Shown in pieces: positions 53,613 to 62,983 of a stretch of 64,000 nt of DNA; within the stretch, counting starts at the first letter, position 1, and every line of letters begins with the position of its first letter. This DNA is from Alistipes sp. (GTDB lineage: Bacteria; Bacteroidota; Bacteroidia; Bacteroidales; Rikenellaceae): assembly GCA_017936685.1 (NCBI GenBank), contig JAGBFA010000010.1:124001-188000 (forward strand), read 5' to 3'. A model generated the notes under the pieces. It had not been told where the DNA came from. It searched no databases and worked only from the letters and a program-made list of their open reading frames with translations. Made by a program: the position numbers and the translations under genes.

Positions 53613-54563
53613 TCAATTTTCTCTATTTTCCAAACTGTCGCGCAAGGGCTTATCTTCGCCGCTTTGCTCGCGGGTCTGCTCAGGCTCGCCCGAGGCCGGA
53701 TCGAATATGCCGATGCGTCCTTTGCGCATGGCATCGCCTCGCAGCTGCTCTTCGTAGCGCGATACGATCTCGGCACGCCGCTGCGCATACAATATGCGGC
53801 GTATGTCGCTCTCGACACGCTCCAACGGCGCGGTCTGCCCCTCCTTGGCCACGGCATCGATCATAAAGCAGAATACCTGACCAGAGGCGGTCATCTGCTG
53901 CACGCCGCTGCGGGACAGCAGATCGTCGTAGGAGCGCGAGCGATCTGTGGGCAGATTGCTCAGAAAGTCGGAAAAGCCGACCCACGACGAACTCATGTCG
54001 ACCAACTGCAACGAGTTTTTCTCGCACAGGGCGGCCAGCTCGGCCACCCGCTCGGGCGAGTCGTGCGTGGCACGCACGGCCTCGACGAGCTTCGACATGT
54101 TGCGATAGCCCTGCGGCACCTTCACTATCACGCCGCGGACGAGGTTGTGATCGAGCTTGAACGTATCGCCGTGAGAGCGATAGTAGGCGGCGATCTGCTC
54201 GGGGGTTATATCGGGATCGATCTGGGCATCGATATAATACTGGTCGAGCTTGCGCATTATAAGCGACTGGCGATAGCCCTCGACTAATTTGTCGATATCC
54301 TGCTCCGAAGAGGAGAGCAACTCGGAAGCCTTGCGCATCTTCAACTGTTTCATGATCCAGTTGTCGACGTAGAGGCGTGCGAACGTAAGGCTGTCGAGCG
54401 ACGACAGCCCGGCCGGCATATCCGCCATCATCTCTTTGACGGTCAGATACTCCGAGTCGACGCACGCAATGACACCGGCAGGCCTTTCCGGCTCGGCATC
54501 GCTACGGCACCCGACCCATAAGGCCGCGCACAAGGCACAAACTATGACTGTTGTTTTCCGCAT
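53613..54563 (-). CDS. PpiC/SurA-like lipoprotein
   Basis: 316 residues. Lipoprotein signal with lipobox LWVGC (Cys19). A SurA N-terminal-like helical region (residues ~28-140, VDNWIMKQLKMRKASELL) surrounds a poorly conserved parvulin-like domain. The fold assignment rests on layout and operon position. It ends 5 nt before the surA start. A -7 box lies just upstream of it (54581-54574), making it the first gene of the operon. Probably a periplasmic assembly helper; isomerase activity is doubtful. Confidence 0.75.
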   Translation of the reverse strand: MRKTTVIVCALCAALWVGCRSDAEPERPAGVIACVDSEYLTVKEMMADMPAGLSSLDSLTFARLYVDNWIMKQLKMRKASELLSSSEQDIDKLVEGYRQSLIMRKLDQYYIDAQIDPDITPEQIAAYYRSHGDTFKLDHNLVRGVIVKVPQGYRNMSKLVEAVRATHDSPERVAELAALCEKNSLQLVDMSSSWVGFSDFLSNLPTDRSRSYDDLLSRSGVQQMTASGQVFCFMIDAVAKEGQTAPLERVESDIRRILYAQRRAEIVSRYEEQLRGDAMRKGRIGIFDPASGEPEQTREQSGEDKPLRDSLENREN

Positions 54564-54573
54564 AATAATCTCA

Positions 54574-54581
54574 CAAAGATA
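54574..54581 (-). promoter_or_regulatory. -7 box of the PPIase-SurA-OstA operon
   Basis: Minus strand TATCTTTG, 11 nt upstream of the first start codon. A TTTG lies 16 nt further up (54601-54598), shorter than usual. Confidence 0.5.
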
Positions 54582-54621
54582 CGTTTTTTACTTCAAACAA
54601 ACGTATTACTCCGTAATAATA

Positions 54622-55455
54622 TTATCGTGCGGCAGGATTTTTATCCACGGCCGACGCTCTTCGAAGAGTCGAGGCGGCGTGCATGACACCGACGGCAACG
54701 GCCGCCAAAGCCAACGCATAGATGATGAAATATGCCGACGAAGAGTCGATCAACTCGCCCAGAGTCTTATCGCGATACTCCAACACCTGCATAGACATGG
54801 CAATGGCGTTGTTGAACATATGCAGTATTATGCAGGCATAGATCGAGCGCGTCAGCAGATAGATATAGCACAACGCCAGTCCGGCAAGAAAAGCATCGAT
54901 CATCACGGCCGGTTGCAGGTGCATCGCAGCGAAAACGGTCGACGATGCGACAACTGCCGCAAGCACACCCATATTCCGGCGGAGCATCTCCAACAGCAGA
55001 CCGCGGAACAGCAGCTCCTCGGCCACAGGAGCCAATACGACGACGGACAGGAGCGTCCAGCCGCCGCGACCGTAGTCCTGGGAAGGCACGGGCAGATGCG
55101 ACAGCAGAGGATCGATGACCACGGAGAGAGACACCAGCAAGATCAAGCCCCACAGCAATATGCGGGGATCGAAACCTTTGCGCGAGTGCATCACCGCACC
55201 GCTGCGGCCGTATATTCGGCGGCGATATGCGGCCACGGCAGCCACAGCTAAAAACGAAGCGCATACGCTTATCACGGCCGCTCTCTGTCCTGCGGCAGAA
55301 GCCGCCGCCCGAACCGAGGCTTCGGCAGTCGGGGCCGCATCGACCGTCTCGGCTACCGGGAAAAGAGCGGAGGCAAATATGCAGATATATTGCGCCGCAA
55401 CATAAACAGCGATGAAAACCGCGATGTCGCGCAAGGGGGCTATCCACCTCTTCAT
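54622..55455 (-). CDS. CPBP-family intramembrane glutamic endopeptidase
   Basis: 277 residues, about eight hydrophobic segments. CAAX-protease/bacteriocin-processing motifs are all present: EELLFRG (EExxxR), FAAMH (FxxxH) and HMFNNAIAM. Bacterial members are membrane proteases of mostly unknown substrate. It sits upstream of the PPIase operon on the same strand, with its own start region, and is divergent from parA. An Ala-rich periplasmic-type loop follows the first membrane helix. Confidence 0.87.
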   Translation of the reverse strand: MKRWIAPLRDIAVFIAVYVAAQYICIFASALFPVAETVDAAPTAEASVRAAASAAGQRAAVISVCASFLAVAAVAAYRRRIYGRSGAVMHSRKGFDPRILLWGLILLVSLSVVIDPLLSHLPVPSQDYGRGGWTLLSVVVLAPVAEELLFRGLLLEMLRRNMGVLAAVVASSTVFAAMHLQPAVMIDAFLAGLALCYIYLLTRSIYACIILHMFNNAIAMSMQVLEYRDKTLGELIDSSSAYFIIYALALAAVAVGVMHAASTLRRASAVDKNPAAR

Positions 55456-55598
55456 AATGATATACCGTTAGTTAATAACACGATGTCTTAATCTCGGCCG
55501 CGGCGGCACCGATACTCGGACAAGCTGCCTGACCGACAAAAATCGAACAAAGATATGCAATTTTACACAACCGCCGCCTATTATCCGATTTAATTTAT

Positions 55599-55606
55599 TA
55601 AATTTG
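55599..55606 (+). promoter_or_regulatory. -7 box of the parA operon
   Basis: TAAATTTG, 33 nt before the parA start codon; no clear -33. Confidence 0.45.
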
Positions 55607-55638
55607 CCCGAATAATCTTTTAACTCGAAAGGTGTATT

Positions 55639-56403
55639 ATGGCAAAAGTTGTTGCATTGGCCAATCAGAAAGGCGGTGTGGGTAAGACCACTACGGCCAT
55701 AAACCTGGCCGCGTCAGTGGCCCTGATAGGGCGTCGGGTACTGTTGCTCGATGCCGATCCTCAGGCCAACGCCACGTCCGGTCTGGGATTCGACATCAAT
55801 CTCGACGGCATATACGAATGTATAGTCGGCGAAAAGGAGCCTGCGGAGGTGACGCTGCACAGCCAGGACGTAAAGAATCTGTGGCTGTTGCCGTCGAGCA
55901 TCAATCTCGTGGCGGCCGACACCGAGCTGCCCGCAATGGACGATGCCCACCACATAATAAAAGGCATAGTGGACAAGGTGCGCGACCGGTACGACTACAT
56001 ATTCATCGACTGCTCGCCCTCACTGGGTTTCACCACGGTCAACATACTGACTGCGGCCGACTCGGTATTGATACCCGTGCAGTGCGAATATCTGGCATTG
56101 GAGGGGCTGAGCAAGCTGCTCAACACCATAAAGAAGATAAAGGGCGGATTGAACCCCTCGTTGCAGATCGAGGGATTCGTGCTGACGATGTACATGCGCA
56201 ACCGTCTGAACAACCAGGTGGTGGCCGAGGTGCGCGAACACTTCGGCGAGCTGGCATACGACACGGTGATACAGCGCAACATACGTCTGGGCGAGGCTCC
56301 GTCGCACGGCAAGCCCGTCATGTTGTACGACGCCGCCGCAACGGGTTCGGTAAATTATCTGAATCTGGCACGCGAATTTCTGAAACGAAACGAAAAAAAA
56401 TAG
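55639..56403 (+). CDS. parA: Chromosome partitioning ATPase ParA
   Basis: 254 residues. Deviant Walker A KGGVGKTTTAINLAA, the second signature LLLDADPQANAT, and Walker B YIFIDCSPSLGF. The short length without an N-terminal helix-turn-helix marks the chromosomal ParA/Soj class. It works with ParB, encoded 10 nt downstream, to move newly copied origins. No parS site (a palindrome of the TGTTCCACGTGGAACA kind) was noticed in the window. Confidence 0.97.
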   Translation: MAKVVALANQKGGVGKTTTAINLAASVALIGRRVLLLDADPQANATSGLGFDINLDGIYECIVGEKEPAEVTLHSQDVKNLWLLPSSINLVAADTELPAMDDAHHIIKGIVDKVRDRYDYIFIDCSPSLGFTTVNILTAADSVLIPVQCEYLALEGLSKLLNTIKKIKGGLNPSLQIEGFVLTMYMRNRLNNQVVAEVREHFGELAYDTVIQRNIRLGEAPSHGKPVMLYDAAATGSVNYLNLAREFLKRNEKK

Positions 56404-56413
56404 ACTGCTGATC

Positions 56414-57289
56414 ATGACAGTACAGAAGAAAAAGGGACTCGGCCGCGGACTGGACGCGATATTCGGCACCGACGAAGCTCCGCTGCAATCGCGTCCGATG
56501 AGCCAAATGGCAGAGATTGCCGTCGGCGACATCACACCCAACCCCACGCAGCCGCGCACGCAGTTCGACGAGGAGGCACTGCGCGAGCTGGCCGACTCGA
56601 TATCGCAGTTGGGCGTGATACAGCCCATAACGGTAAAACGCACCGATGCAGGCAAATACATAATCATCAGCGGCGAACGTCGCTGGCGCGCCTCGCAGAT
56701 GGCGGGCATCACCACCCTGCCGGCATACATACGCGAGGTCGACGACGAGAATCTGCACGCCATGGCATTGGTGGAGAACATACAGCGTCAGGATCTCAAC
56801 GCGATAGAGATCGCTCTGGGCATGCAGCGTCTTATCGACGAATGCGGCCTTACGCAGGAGGCCATGGCCGAGCGCGTGGGCAAGAAGCGTTCGACCGTAT
56901 CCAACTACATGCGTCTGCTCACGCTGCCCGCCGAGGTGCAGCTGGCACTCAAAGAGGGCATCATATCGATGGGACACGCCAAGGCCATAGCCACGCTCGA
57001 TGCGGAGAATCAGATGCGCGCACTGCGCCGCTGCATAAAGAAGGGTCTGTCGGTGCGTCAGGCCGAAGAGCTTGCACGCAAACTATCGGCCGAGACCCCG
57101 TCGGCCGCTGCCGCTGCCGACGACGAGTATCCCGAATCGTATCTGCGGCTGATCGAGCAGATGGAGCGCGTATTCTCGGAGAACATCAGCATCAAACGCT
57201 CGAAAAAGGGCGGAGGACGCATTGTCATAGATTTTGCAGACGACAGCGAGATAGAGAAATTCATAGATCGTTTCAATACCGTAAAATAA
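56414..57289 (+). CDS. parB: Chromosome partitioning protein ParB
   Basis: 291 residues: N-terminal KKGLGRGLDAIFG (the ParA-stimulating arm), CTP-binding GERRWRAS and ENIQRQDLNAIE, a helix-turn-helix with LTQEAMAERVGKKRSTVSNY, and a C-terminal dimerisation domain after an Ala-rich linker (about 228-238). It binds parS and forms CTP-dependent sliding clamps. Second gene of the parAB operon. Confidence 0.97.
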   Translation: MTVQKKKGLGRGLDAIFGTDEAPLQSRPMSQMAEIAVGDITPNPTQPRTQFDEEALRELADSISQLGVIQPITVKRTDAGKYIIISGERRWRASQMAGITTLPAYIREVDDENLHAMALVENIQRQDLNAIEIALGMQRLIDECGLTQEAMAERVGKKRSTVSNYMRLLTLPAEVQLALKEGIISMGHAKAIATLDAENQMRALRRCIKKGLSVRQAEELARKLSAETPSAAAAADDEYPESYLRLIEQMERVFSENISIKRSKKGGGRIVIDFADDSEIEKFIDRFNTVK

Positions 57290-57319
57290 GACGGCACACA
57301 GAGGCGTTATCGTAATGCA

Positions 57320-58531
57320 ATGAGACTATCCGCATTGAAATATCTGTTGTTGACGGCATTGCTCACGGCAGCAGTCGGCAGTCATGCGCAGGCGCAGCAG
57401 GCGTTGCGCGGCAATGTGCGCACCATACGCCAAGGTGCGTTAGTGGCCGTCGATTCGCTCGCACTGCAACGTGCCGACTCGTTAGCCGTAGCTGCGCGCG
57501 ACTCGCTGCACAGGGCGCGTTTAGACTCGATAATAGGCCTCTCGGCCGACATGGATTTCATGGCCGAGACCGAGCGCGACTCGCTGCGCAAGGCAACGGA
57601 AGAGCGTCTGCTGCGCGATTCGGTCGCAGCCACTGCGCGAGACAGCGTCGATGCCAAGGGACGCAAGATACGCTACAAGGCCAACGGCGAACGCCGCTAC
57701 CCTTTCATCAGCGACTCGATGAGCCTGTCGAAGGTGTGCTGGCTGTCGGTGCCGCTGCCCGGATTCGGACAGATATACAACAAACAGTACTGGAAATTGG
57801 GCATACTCTACCCCGTAGTCGGCACGTCGATAGGTCTGTTCGCCCATGAGAGCGGCAAATACAAGCCCTTGAAACGACAATACGACCAGTATCTGATCGA
57901 CAACGGCTACACGCGCACGCCCGAGCTGGACGCGCTGCAAACCGAGATGATACGCCACAACACCCGCCGACAGATATATGCCGGTGTGGCGTTGGCCACA
58001 TACATATATTTCATAGGAGATGCGGCCGTCAACTACGCCACCAACGACGTGTCGGACATAAAAAAGGCCACTACCCTATCCACTATATGCCCCGGCGCAG
58101 GACAGATATACAACAAGAGCTACTGGCGAGTGCCGATAGTCATAGGAGGTCTGGCCTCGACCATATACACCATCGACTGGAACAACCGCGGATACAAACG
58201 CTTCAAGACAGCGTATGCGCTGCGGGTCGACTACCAGCAAAATCCCGACAAGTATCCAAACGGATCGCCCGACGAGTTTCACGGAGCCTACTCGGAGACA
58301 TTCCTCAAAAACCTGAAAAACAGCTATCGGCGTAACCGCGACCTCTGCATACTGCTTACAGCGGGAGTATACGTATTGCAGATAATCGACGCCCACGTCG
58401 ATGCCCATCTCAAAGACTACGACATATCGGACGATCTGTCGATGGAGATAACGCCATATTTCGACTACACGATGATCCCGTCGGTAGGCACACGCCCGAC
58501 CATAGGATTCAACGTAAACCTAAATTTCTAA
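57320..58531 (+). CDS. DUF5683 domain membrane protein
   Basis: 403 residues. Signal peptide (about 1-24), a D-S-L-rich low-complexity stretch (about 40-100), then a region with SVPLPGFGQIYNKQYWKLGI and a second copy-like TLSTICPGAGQIYNKSYWRVP. These PGxGQIYN motifs with hydrophobic segments mark DUF5683. Function is unknown; the family regularly sits between parB and mltD in Bacteroidota. 30 nt after parB, 12 nt before mltD. Confidence 0.85.
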   Translation: MRLSALKYLLLTALLTAAVGSHAQAQQALRGNVRTIRQGALVAVDSLALQRADSLAVAARDSLHRARLDSIIGLSADMDFMAETERDSLRKATEERLLRDSVAATARDSVDAKGRKIRYKANGERRYPFISDSMSLSKVCWLSVPLPGFGQIYNKQYWKLGILYPVVGTSIGLFAHESGKYKPLKRQYDQYLIDNGYTRTPELDALQTEMIRHNTRRQIYAGVALATYIYFIGDAAVNYATNDVSDIKKATTLSTICPGAGQIYNKSYWRVPIVIGGLASTIYTIDWNNRGYKRFKTAYALRVDYQQNPDKYPNGSPDEFHGAYSETFLKNLKNSYRRNRDLCILLTAGVYVLQIIDAHVDAHLKDYDISDDLSMEITPYFDYTMIPSVGTRPTIGFNVNLNF

Positions 58532-58543
58532 CCGCATTTGCCG

Positions 58544-59941
58544 ATGACTGCCCGAAGAACCGCACACACACTGCTTGCATTACTGCTGCTAACCGTATTA
58601 TCCACACCCGAACTGTCGGCCGAACAGCTCTTCAAACGCCGCAAGAAACAGCGTGTACAGACGCAGACAGAAGCCGCAGTCGAGCAGCAGAACGAGCAGG
58701 TCGCGGTAACCGAGCCGGAAGCGGAGGAGTGTTCGCTGCCGGTGGAGCAGCCGCAGCGCATGGCACGCACACCGCACGAGATAGACTCGCTGACGGCACT
58801 ATGGCGCAGCTTCAACATGAAGAACTCTTACGACGATTTCTTCCGTCAATACATCGATTTCGCACAGACCGCCACCCCGCCGCAGCCCGACCGTCTCGAC
58901 TCGGTCTACGCGGAGCGTCTGCGCGCGCTGATGTCGCCCATACCGCTGCCCTACAACTATTTGGTACGGCAGGCCATAGACCGCTACACAGGCTCGCAGC
59001 GTTCGTCGATGACGCTCATATTGTCATACGCACAGCACTACTTCCCCATGATCGAGCAGGAGCTTATACGCGAGGGTCTGCCGGTGGAGCTGCGCTCGCT
59101 GGCCGTCATAGAGTCGGCATTGAAGGTCAAGGCCGTATCGCGCATGGGTGCCGCCGGATTGTGGCAGTTCATGCCCTCGACGGGCAAGAGCTACGGATTG
59201 GAGGTCAACTCGATGGTCGACGAACGTTACGATCCCTTATCGGCCACGCGCGCCGCATGCCGCTACATGAAGGAGATGTATGCCGTCTACGGCGACTGGC
59301 TGCTGGCAATAGCCTCGTACAACTGCGGTCCGGGCAATGTCAATAAGGCCATAGCCAAAGCCGGCGGCGATGTCAAACTGCACGACAGATCGTTCTGGGA
59401 CATATACGAATATCTGCCGCCGGAGACCCGCGGCTATGTGCCCGCATTCATCGGTGCCACCTACGCCTACGCCTATCACGCCCTGCACGGCATAAGCTAC
59501 GACGAGCCGCCCATGCCCATAGCCGTAGATACCGTAATGATCGGACGCCCGATACACCTCGAACAGATATCGTCGACGATCGACGTATCGATCGACGCGC
59601 TGCGCATGCTCAATCCGCAATACAAGCTCGACATAATACCCGCTACGACCAAGCAGTATTGTTTGGTGCTGCCGACCGAGCGCATGAGCGACTTCATTTG
59701 CAGCCAAGAGGCCATACGGCAAAAGGATTCGCTCTATCTGAAAGAGTATCTCTCGCCTGCCAACATCGACAAGAAGAAGGCGCAGGCTCCGGCCGCGACA
59801 TATCACATAGTGAAGAAAGGCGATACGCTCGGAGCCATAGCACGCAAATATCACGTCACGCAGAAGCAGCTCATGTCGTGGAACAATCTTAAAAACGCCG
59901 ACCGGCTGAGCATCGGACAGCGCATCAAGGTAAGCAGATAA
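58544..59941 (+). CDS. MltD-like lytic transglycosylase with LysM
   Basis: 465 residues from the ATG at 58544 (a TTG two codons upstream is less likely). Signal peptide about 1-27. The SLT/GEWL domain has catalytic Glu in AVIESALKVKAVSRMGAAG, then WQFMPSTGKSYGL and IASYNCGPGNVNKAI. One C-terminal LysM repeat (about 418-463, YHIVKKGDTLGAIARKYHV). It cleaves peptidoglycan glycan strands in the periplasm. Part of the parAB-DUF5683-mltD-mnmE cluster. Confidence 0.93.
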   Translation: MTARRTAHTLLALLLLTVLSTPELSAEQLFKRRKKQRVQTQTEAAVEQQNEQVAVTEPEAEECSLPVEQPQRMARTPHEIDSLTALWRSFNMKNSYDDFFRQYIDFAQTATPPQPDRLDSVYAERLRALMSPIPLPYNYLVRQAIDRYTGSQRSSMTLILSYAQHYFPMIEQELIREGLPVELRSLAVIESALKVKAVSRMGAAGLWQFMPSTGKSYGLEVNSMVDERYDPLSATRAACRYMKEMYAVYGDWLLAIASYNCGPGNVNKAIAKAGGDVKLHDRSFWDIYEYLPPETRGYVPAFIGATYAYAYHALHGISYDEPPMPIAVDTVMIGRPIHLEQISSTIDVSIDALRMLNPQYKLDIIPATTKQYCLVLPTERMSDFICSQEAIRQKDSLYLKEYLSPANIDKKKAQAPAATYHIVKKGDTLGAIARKYHVTQKQLMSWNNLKNADRLSIGQRIKVSR

Positions 59942-59955
59942 TACGCAAAGTCAGC

Positions 59956-61425
59956 ATGACGACGATCTTAGAACACGACGATACGATAGTAGCTCCGGCC
60001 ACAGCCGAGGGCGGTGCCATGTGCGTCGTGCGCATAAGCGGCAGGCGCGCCATAGAGATATGCGATGCCATGTTTCGCGGACGCAGGCCGCTCGGCGAAG
60101 CCAAAACTCACACGCTGCACTACGGAGAGATCGTCGATCGCGACGGCCGCACGATAGACGATGTCGTGGCGGCCGTATTCCGCTCTCCGCACTCCTATAC
60201 GGGCGACGACACGGTGGAGATATCGGCCCACGGCTCACGCTACATAGTATCCGAGATAATCCGTCTCGCGATAACTGCGGGCGCACGCATGGCACGCGCC
60301 GGAGAGTTCACCTCGCGCGCATTTCTGGCCGGACGGCTCGACCTGTCGCAGGCCGAAGCCGTGGCCGACATCATCGCCTCCGACTCGCGATGGTCGCACG
60401 CCGTGGCCTCAACGCAGATGCGCGGCGGATACTCCGACATGCTCCGAGAGCTGCGCGACAAGCTGCTGCACCTCACGTCGCTGCTGGAACTCGAACTCGA
60501 CTTCTCGGAGGAGGACGTGGAGTTCGCCGACCGCAAAGAGCTGCGCGACATACTATGCGATGTACAGCGTCAGACCCGCAACCTTGCAGGGTCGTTCGCA
60601 CTGGGCAACGCGCTGAAAGAGGGTGTAGGCGTAGCCATCGTAGGCCGCCCCAACGCAGGCAAAAGCACGCTTCTCAACCGCCTTGCCGGCGACGACCGCG
60701 CCATGGTATCCGACATAGCGGGCACCACGCGCGACACGATCGAGGCCACGGCCAACATCGACGGCGTAGTATTCCGCTTCATCGACACGGCAGGACTGCG
60801 CATCACCGACGATCGGCTCGAACAGATGGGCATGGCGCGCACACGCGATGCCATAGCCAAGGCACGCATCGTGCTGCACCTCATCACGCCCGACGATCCG
60901 GCCGAGGAGATCATATCGACAGCACTGTCGCAAACATATATCCGGCTGATAAACAAAATCGATCTGTGCTCCGATGCTGATGCGCCGGCAACTAACAACG
61001 AACACACCGGCGACTCGCCGGTTTCGTTGGCAGCAAACAGCAACCGCAACATGTGTGACACACAGGTTGCGCCGACGGCAGAAACCGATCGTGGCGCAGA
61101 GAATGCAGCGCAGAGCACAATGCGCATATCGGCCAAATACGACATCGGCATCGACGACCTGCGCCGACTGTTGCGCTCGACCGTAGCCACCGAAGCGGTT
61201 GCTGGCGGCAGCATAGTCGTATCCAATCTGCGACACTACGAGGCTCTCACCCGTGCCGACGAATCGCTCGCGCGCGCCCTCGATGCCCTCGACAACGGCC
61301 TGCCGGCCGATCTGCTTAGCGAGGATATCCGCCAAGTCCTCCACGCCTTAGGCGAAATCACCGGCGAAATCACCACCGACGACATTCTCGCCTCGATCTT
61401 CTCGAAGTTCTGCATCGGGAAGTAA
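59956..61425 (+). CDS. mnmE: tRNA modification GTPase MnmE
   Basis: 489 residues. N-terminal folate-binding domain (DTIVAPATAEGGAMCVVRISG), helical domain, and inserted G domain with G1 GRPNAGKSTLL, G2/G3 GTTRDTIEA and DTAGLR, and G4 NKID. The catalytic C-terminus FCIGK is intact (C-x-G-K). With MnmG it builds the 5-carboxymethylaminomethyl group on wobble U34. It is about 35 residues longer than usual because of a polar, low-complexity insertion just after NKID (about residues 337-375). Confidence 0.97.
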   Translation: MTTILEHDDTIVAPATAEGGAMCVVRISGRRAIEICDAMFRGRRPLGEAKTHTLHYGEIVDRDGRTIDDVVAAVFRSPHSYTGDDTVEISAHGSRYIVSEIIRLAITAGARMARAGEFTSRAFLAGRLDLSQAEAVADIIASDSRWSHAVASTQMRGGYSDMLRELRDKLLHLTSLLELELDFSEEDVEFADRKELRDILCDVQRQTRNLAGSFALGNALKEGVGVAIVGRPNAGKSTLLNRLAGDDRAMVSDIAGTTRDTIEATANIDGVVFRFIDTAGLRITDDRLEQMGMARTRDAIAKARIVLHLITPDDPAEEIISTALSQTYIRLINKIDLCSDADAPATNNEHTGDSPVSLAANSNRNMCDTQVAPTAETDRGAENAAQSTMRISAKYDIGIDDLRRLLRSTVATEAVAGGSIVVSNLRHYEALTRADESLARALDALDNGLPADLLSEDIRQVLHALGEITGEITTDDILASIFSKFCIGK

Positions 61426-61722
61426 CGATTAGAAATCGCAGTACCAAGGCATTGTACGGATATTGTCGAATATTTGTCCATCATACACACGTAAAGCCAT
61501 TGCTATTGCACACCGTTTTAAATTATAATAGTAAATTTGAAATACCAAAAACAACTTTTTCGTTAAGCCAAGCGCAGAGTCGTGCTTGCACAATCTATGT
61601 CAAGGCGAGAAAAAGTGCAAGAATTTGGACTTTCTCGTTTAGCCGGACAAGCAAAGCGAAGTTTGCTTCGACTGTGCCGCGGCAAGAAAACAGTGCATGA
61701 AAATAAACAAAAGACTACAAGA
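61426..61722. other. Gene-free spacer after mnmE
   Basis: About 297 bp, AT-richer. It holds a possible -7 box TAAATTTG at 61532-61539 and a hairpin-rich part near 61660-61690 (GCAAAGCGAAGTTTGC type). The frame of the next gene stays open back to 61582 (GTG) and 61597 (ATG), so its start may lie here. Confidence 0.4.
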
Positions 61723-61968
61723 ATGGAAAAAATCGAATTGACATCGCTTGAGCTTGAAATGTTGGAGCGAGACTTGCGCGGTGAATTTTTCCCACCGGAA
61801 CAGACCGATGAGGAAAACAAAGCATTTGCTAATGTCATAAATAAGGCTGATACTCTTATGAGAAAGCTCGATGCTTACGATGAGCTGGGCAATAGCCTAA
61901 TGGAGTGGTTTTACCGCAAATATAAGGCACAAGAGGCAAAAAAAATTATCTTGCAGCAAGATCATTAG
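61723..61968 (+). CDS. Small acidic helical protein, unknown
   Basis: 81 residues if started at the ATG at 61723 (MEKIELTSLELEMLERDLRG), up to 128 if started at 61582. I prefer the short form because the upstream part is Arg-rich and looks like translated spacer. The sequence is charged and predicted helical, with EEFF/PPEQTDEENKAF in the middle and a Lys-rich end. Not recognised. Its stop overlaps the stop of the convergent Mrr-like gene, so the two genes share their last nucleotides. Confidence 0.55.
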   Translation: MEKIELTSLELEMLERDLRGEFFPPEQTDEENKAFANVINKADTLMRKLDAYDELGNSLMEWFYRKYKAQEAKKIILQQDH

Positions 61969-62897
61969 GCATTATCCATCGAGTCCCAATAGTCCATATC
62001 CATTTTCATGACTTTAAGGATCTTCTCGGTTTGCAACCCCAGGCCATAATCATAAATATATTCTGTCAGTTGCTGACCATTTATCAAGATAATAGTCGGT
62101 GTGCCGTTGAGACTCTCCACGTAGTCTATTGCCCCTTTGGTATAATCCGAGGTTGTGATGAATACTCCTTTCTTAGATGGTGTTCCGGCAACGGCTCCGA
62201 CAAAACTTTGAACCTCGTGTCGCTGGACATTATTACCTGTCGCGTATCGTTTTGCCTGTATGGAAATATGATTGAATCCTAAAATATCTTCTTTAATAAT
62301 ACCATCGATTCCACCATCATTAGAGAGTTTTGTAACTATACCGGAATTTTTGACCTCGCCGCCATATCCCATAGCTTGAAGTAATTTCACGACTAATCGT
62401 TCAAATTCTTGCGGCTGCTTACTTAATATCGTAGTGAGAATTTGAGATTGCACGTTCTGCTTTATTCTATCATATGAATCGGCCAACTCCTCTTCCGGAG
62501 TCTGTTCGTCATCACTTTCTGTTTGGAAAGAGGTATTATTTATAACATTGTTTTTGGAATTCTTTTTCAGAGTCTTCGCGTTTACAGTTTTTTTGATAAA
62601 CTCGTTTATTTGTTCTTTCGTGTATGAAGAGAGCATAGACAAGCCCTTTTCACTGATTTTATAATCGCCTCTTTGAGGTTTTTCCACAAGTCCCGCAATA
62701 AAAAGATACGATAAAGCCCATGAAATGCGATCTAAAAAGATTTCACCATTTCCAGAAGGATACCAAGCGTTCATTTCCTCTTCCGTCAATTGAAAATGCT
62801 TAGCCAAAGGTATGCGTAAATCCTTAGCTCTCATAACGACTCCGGTACTTAACTCTTTAAGTGCTTGTATCCGGATTTCTTCAAACTGCGGTATCAT
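61965..62897 (-). CDS. Mrr-type restriction endonuclease
   Basis: 310 residues. Mrr N-terminal winged-helix domain (about 1-95: TGVVMRAKDLRIPLAKHFQLT, YPSGNGEIFLDRISWALSYL). A charged linker (about 105-145) follows, then an Mrr_cat PD-(D/E)xK domain (about 160-290), with EFERLVVKLLQAMGYGG and catalytic Asp198...Gln214-Ala-Lys216 in GGIDG and ISIQAKRY. It is expected to cut modified (methylated) DNA. It has a strong promoter of its own. AT-rich compared with mnmE, a sign of acquisition. No methyltransferase is adjacent, consistent with a type IV-like enzyme. Confidence 0.88.
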   Translation of the reverse strand: MIPQFEEIRIQALKELSTGVVMRAKDLRIPLAKHFQLTEEEMNAWYPSGNGEIFLDRISWALSYLFIAGLVEKPQRGDYKISEKGLSMLSSYTKEQINEFIKKTVNAKTLKKNSKNNVINNTSFQTESDDEQTPEEELADSYDRIKQNVQSQILTTILSKQPQEFERLVVKLLQAMGYGGEVKNSGIVTKLSNDGGIDGIIKEDILGFNHISIQAKRYATGNNVQRHEVQSFVGAVAGTPSKKGVFITTSDYTKGAIDYVESLNGTPTIILINGQQLTEYIYDYGLGLQTEKILKVMKMDMDYWDSMDNA

Positions 62898-62923
62898 AAA
62901 TTTATACTATTTGAATGTTATTA

Positions 62924-62955
62924 CAAATATAATGATTTTATCATCAACGTGCAAA
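62924..62955 (-). promoter_or_regulatory. Promoter of the Mrr-like gene
   Basis: On the minus strand TTTG (62955-62952), 20-nt spacer, TATATTTG (62931-62924), 27 nt before the start codon. Confidence 0.7.
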
Positions 62956-62983
62956 TAAACAATCCGTTGATACGCCCGTATGA

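Noticed and set aside
52045..53757. 570-codon plus-strand frame opposite surA
   Set aside because: Antisense shadow of a clear SurA-like gene with signal peptide and parvulin domains; no protein-like features of its own.
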